Positions 59,376 through 64,000 of a stretch of 64,000 nucleotides of DNA are shown here, piece by piece. The stretch spans positions 62,001-126,000 of the forward strand of contig VXAA01002203.1 in the NCBI GenBank assembly GCA_013399115.1, written 5' to 3'. The notes below the pieces were generated by a model that was not told the origin of the DNA, did not search any database, and saw nothing but the letters and a program-made list of their open reading frames with translations. Made by a program: the position numbers and the translations under genes. Each line of letters begins with the position of its first letter. Position 1 is the first letter of the stretch. This DNA comes from Anseranas semipalmata (lineage: Eukaryota; Chordata; Aves; Anseriformes; Anseranatidae).

Positions 59376-61491
59376 ACTATTTAAATAAATATTGTCTTGC
59401 AACAGGAAACACATTATGGTGTTACATGTGCCATGCTGAAAATGCTGTAGTTAATGCTTTCACTTTTCTGTTTTCTTATGCGAACTTCCATCCATCTCAA
59501 GGTAGCTAAAGAGTCAGTTGCTAGAGCACCTGATATGATGTAGAGTGAAATGTGAGTGTTGACAGGCCAGGAAATTGTCTGAACAGTTTTTTAACACACC
59601 TCCATACTCTTCAAGTCAGAGTGGGAGTTGAGATGCCTTTCATCACTGTGAAAGTCCTAAAATGACAGTTGGAATAGACCCCTTTTCTTTGCAGCAGCTT
59701 TATTAGCCTTCATTGGCTTTTCTGCTCTTTCAGATACTTTTGGTGGGAAAGAGACTAACAGAGAAAAGATTGAACAGAGGATGGTAATTCTGGCACAAAC
59801 AGAACAAATAGGTTGTTATGGTGCTATGAGCACAGACACCATTCCCACAGTCTCTAGAACAGAAGTAGCTTCTGAGAGGTTTCTGAAGTCAACCTTGCAT
59901 ACCGAGTGATCTGTCTTCTCATTTTTCTGCCTCCCAGCTCTCCCTTACTCAGTTACAGAGATGCTTATCCATTAAACAATTGATTCTTAAAGCAGAGGGC
60001 TAGCTAATGTGATAAGGTACAATGAAGACACCAATTGCAGCATTTCATTATAGTCGGGGTAATAGTCTGGAGTCTTATAAGTTTGGTCTTCAGAGTGCTC
60101 AAAAGAGCAAAGCAAGTCCATGCCAGGACAATTTCTTGGACCAGAATGCCACTTATCCACACTGAAGCTGGTACCTGACTAATGAGAAAAGCTAGAGCAA
60201 AGGTTAGGCCAAATTTTCCTTTCTTCTTTGGAACATATAAGGAGTCTTGTAAGCGCTCAAGGCTCCCTGGCAAACAGAAGACTCATAAACCTAAAGAGAT
60301 CCTATGATTTATTAACAGAGTCTTCCCAATGCAATTTTGTGACGGGGATGGAGTGTAGACTTCAAAGTAAAAGTCTTCCTTTACTGCTTATCTTGTGTAA
60401 TACACGCATATGTACATGAAAAGGAAGAAAAAATCCACATTGTCTGGCAATCTGACATGCCATTGATGTATAATTGTTTGCTAATATCCCCAGAAAAAGA
60501 ATTATGTGAGCCTATGTGTGTCAGTGGTAACGAAATAAAATTGAATATACTGCTCTGGTTGTTAATTAGAGACATCAATGCTGTCAGAAGACAGCCTCCC
60601 AGACAGTCAGTACCTGAACAGGTATCACCTTTTCTTTCACAAACCAGACCTTTTTTATGTTCTTCAGCATTCTTGTTTATGATTTCTTTGGACATCACTG
60701 GAAGCAGAATCTTTGTGAAGTCTTTAGGGGGATGTTTTCCTCAGAATTTTTTTGCATGCAGTGTGGCTCAGAATTGGTATCATGAAGTTTCGAAAGGCAG
60801 GAGGAAGATAAACGTGGAGGATGTAGAAAGTGAGTAGATGGTGTGGGACAAAAAAATAAAAGTGAAATAATTTTTTAGGTAATTAACTATACCCATCACA
60901 TTAGTCAGCCTCTGTACCTCATGCTCCCAGTAAAGCAAAGATACATCTTTTTGTTCTATTAAGTCTATGTAATTATGTACTCCTGCTTTATGGTCTACCC
61001 AATTTATTCCCAGCCATTTCCTTTCAGATGGGACTTTACGTAGTTTAATGGTTTATAACTTTAAAATTTTCACCCTGGTTCCATTCAAAACCTCATCAAC
61101 TTACCTTTCATTGCCCCAAAGAGTCACATTAATCATTCAGTACAGGACCAGTGCAAACTTTTTAAATGAATTAACTGAAAATAAAGTCAAGATAATTTGT
61201 TTAAAACTGCTTTTTCATTCTTATGCTTCAGAGAAACTTTCACAGATGATGGTACATTACCGCTTTAATAATTAACCAGTCATTCTAGTGTACAGACTTG
61301 CTTTGGTTGCCATATTAATTACCAGACAGCTATAAAGTAGGAAAAAAATGCTAGCATTTGGAAATTCAGCAAGCACTTTATGATGCACTGCAATTTTCTA
61401 CCCATAAACTAGCAATAGGAATTCTTTATCACCTTAAGTCACAAAAGTATCACAGAATTCAGGTAAACTGAATCCTGCTTTTTTTAAATGT

Positions 61492-61561
61492 AATTTTATT
61501 TTATTTTATTTTATTTTATTTTATTTTATTTTATTTTATTTTATTTTATTTTATTTTATTT
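61492..61561. repeat. (TTTTA)14 microsatellite
   Basis: Fourteen perfect units without the TTTCA change seen at 56241. An (AGTTTTG)-type (TTTTG)n run lies 220 bases downstream at 61779-61805. Confidence 0.95.
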
Positions 61562-61778
61562 CCATAATATTAGTTTTCCTAATATATCTAGACATTTACA
61601 GGCTATTAAACATTGTTTTAAATGTCTCAGATACCTGTCGAAAGAAAGTTTTTGCAAAAGTAATTGAACTGTTTATTCAGGAAACAAACCACAGAAGCAA
61701 TCAGTAAGATTTGATAAGATAACTCAGATATTATTGCAACTAACAGGAAAATAACAGACTGCTTAAAAAACAAAAACA

Positions 61779-61805
61779 GTTTTGTTTTGTTTTGTTTTGT
61801 TTTTT
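61779..61805. repeat. (TTTTG)n microsatellite
   Basis: Five GTTTT units ending in a T-run. Ordinary simple repeat. Confidence 0.88.
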
Positions 61806-62448
61806 AAATTGTAATGCCTATATATTTTAGCAAATAAAATAATGCAAATCTCCTATATTAACAAAATGATGGTTCTTCTCTTCCTTTATGTTTTTGTTGT
61901 GGTTGTTGTTGTTGAATATATGATGTTTCTAAACACTGTCTAAAAAGTTAGTTTTAAAAAAAATAAATGACAGCTACTCTATTTTTAGAAATAGAGGGTA
62001 TCAAAGCAATTAGTCCAATGTGTTTGCATGTGTTGGTCTAAAAGGAGTTATTTTTTAAAAAAATGAAAATATTTCTTATCCTATGGCCAAACTTTCTCTT
62101 CACCCACTCAAAAAGTAAAAGAACCAATAAGTAGGATAAAATATGCTGTAGAAGTAAATATGGCATTCTTCCACTGATGAAATGGGGCAAGGAGCTCCAC
62201 TATAAAGAAAAAAAAAAAAAAAGGAATGCAGTTATGTTGTCATCTGGCCTTCATGACAAGCTACTTTTAGGATTTATTTCATTAATTTATTGTCAGTATA
62301 AATCTATTTTTTACTATTGGAGAAGGAAGCTTTGTCTTTTTATTTATAGTAAAGACTGTTTTCTTAATCATGTTGTTAAAAATAGCTTCATGAATGGACA
62401 GGGAGTACAGAATATAACACAGTGCAATCTGGGTGAGGGTCATCAACA

Positions 62449-62481
62449 GATTACCTCCAGATTATCCGGATTATGTGATTA
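62449..62481 (+). promoter_or_regulatory. Cluster of four GATTA motifs
   Basis: GATTA begins at 62449, 62460, 62469 and 62477, the third as GGATTA. GGATTA/TAATCC is the core bound by OTX/CRX/PITX-type (K50) homeodomains. Spacings of 11, 9 and 8 bases put neighbouring sites close to one helical turn. This is motif evidence only. Confidence 0.3.
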
Positions 62482-64000
62482 CTTCTGTGAAATGTAGGTG
62501 TGTTACAAATTAAATATTAATCAGATTTTACAAAAACTATTATTAATTCAAGATAGCAACAGTTGGCCTACATGTATTTAAGTCGTGATGTTTTTTAGTG
62601 TGGATTTCATAATTAATACAGCAAAGTGGAAAAAGGCTAGTAGAATTCAAATTCTTAAACTCATTTGAAAAGACCTTACACTGACTGAACCAAGTATTTT
62701 CAGTGAAGGAGTTTTGTTGTTACCCAGTTCATTTCCAAATGAATTTCAAATATGTCTTTATCTTGACCACTTTCCCCTCCTCCAACATTCCTCCAACAGC
62801 TTTAACAAAGACAAGTTCATTTGCATTTGGCAAATGAGAGTCTTGGTCTTCCTGGAAGATAGTGCAGAAAAAGGCCCATGCATTTTCCCAGCCATATGAA
62901 ATTCAGCACAGTGGGTCAAAACTGCAGCAAAGGGAAATGACTTCTCTGGATATCCTTTTGTGAGCCAAGATGCCCCTTCTGCAAGATCTCATGCTCTGAC
63001 CGCAGGAAGTAAGCCTTTTCCACAGGATTCTCAGAGAAAGTCTGACACATGAAATAGCTCTACTCACCAGCAGGCAACTGCAAAACCCACTGGATTTCTT
63101 GTGAAGAAATAACTTCAGGAAATTTTAGGGAAGACATAGTTCTGCACTGTGCAGATATCTCAAAATCCATACACATTGACATTGAAAACTTTCCTGCATC
63201 TATCACACGACAGAAGTTACTCTTTGACTGGGGGACTTGAAAATAAAACAAAACGCTCATTCAAAATTAAGTCTGAAATGTGTTTGCATTCTTCACCAGG
63301 AACACACTCCACATTATGATGGTAGTCCTAGTATCACTTATTTAACAAGGATATATACAGGAATACGTAAGTACATAGATGGCTACTGTTGCTCTGAATG
63401 TACTCTGTGAACCCAAGCCCCCGAGAAGAACTAAATTTAAATGCTGGCTGAGAAAGAAAGCATCAAATCTAGTTCAGTCAAATTCAGATTAAAACAAGTG
63501 TGAAACCAATGGAACCAGTCAGAAAATTAAAGGAATTGGAATGAGACACAAAGTAGAAGAAAATAATATCTTCCTGTTCTTAATCATTAAATAGTCCATG
63601 TAAATGGAATTGTATTTCTCCTGCCCAAATAATGGCCTTCCATAATCTCTAGGTTAGCAAGCTTAATACAGAAGCACATTAATGGATAATGATGGAGATG
63701 ATTTGAAAGCTCTTCCGTGCACAACTAATAACTATTTGCTATTTGTAACTTACCCGTGGGTGATCTTGGACTTCATTATTTGTAATGCACTCTGAATAAT
63801 GTTTACATATTCACCCCAAAGATTCTCTCTGCTATTTGTTTTAATTTGCATGCTACCTATGACTTTGACAAAATAACATTCACATCCCCAGATGTGATCA
63901 TTAGGAAGTGCTCTGTCAAAGACCAACCTCAGAAGTCCTGGGAGAGACTGAGTGTCACAGGTAGTTCAGGACGGATTTGTTCCTATAATAGCCTGGTAAA

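Larger units (their letters stand above)
59376..64000. other. AT-rich unique DNA, no gene seen
   Basis: Only simple repeats, a GATTA motif cluster and short frames (longest 126 codons at 60457-60837, unrecognised) were found. The right end gives no sign of a coding exon. Confidence 0.5.

Noticed and set aside
1..64000. tRNA, rRNA, CRISPR arrays, operons or ribosome binding sites
   Set aside because: No B-box/cloverleaf, rRNA block or spaced direct-repeat array was seen, and the DNA is of vertebrate type.

Overview
The window looks like an intronic or intergenic stretch of a bird nuclear genome. The evidence is several CR1 LINE copies in the avian configuration (5'-truncated, ending in the ATTCTATG-type 3' tail), a solo LTR of an avian ERVL-like family, and AT-rich background with short ORFs only. 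Nothing is organised like a prokaryote or phage. I recognised no known protein-coding gene, rRNA, tRNA or CRISPR array. Almost all open frames are chance ORFs, frames through simple repeats, or frames through transposon copies.

Layout: 1-10.4 kb is mostly unique AT-rich DNA with one GC-rich patch near 2.7 kb and a (TTC)n run at 7.5 kb. A 1.15 kb CR1 copy (minus) lies at 10.4-11.6 kb. GC-richer unassigned patches lie at 15.0-16.1 kb. A degraded ancient CR1 ORF2 3' end (plus) is at 19.9 kb, followed by an exon-like interval with strong splice signals. A 212-codon minus-strand frame, the longest in the window, sits at 22.4-23.0 kb. A short CR1 tail is at 24.1 kb. A complete solo ERVL-like LTR with a 5-bp target duplication is at 27.2-27.8 kb. 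A perfect (AAAAG)30 array is at 29.5 kb, and a MIR/CORE-SINE-like remnant at 31.6 kb. AT-rich unique DNA, including a possible conserved noncoding element, runs from 32 to 44 kb. Another CR1 remnant is at 44.2 kb. A 145-base assembly gap in homopolymer sequence is at 54.3 kb. From 55 to 56.3 kb there are several tandem repeats, including a TTTTA array running into TTTCA. A second 1.14 kb CR1 copy (minus, same subfamily and nearly the same 5' breakpoint as the first) lies at 57.0-58.2 kb, and a CR1 tail at 59.3 kb. The right end is AT-rich with a (TTTTA)14 array and a cluster of GATTA motifs.

No genes can be shown to work together here. The best functional leads are regulatory (a CRE-like palindrome in the LTR, homeodomain-type motif clusters) and a few exon-like intervals that need RNA or homology data. 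I did not see evidence for a new biological system.
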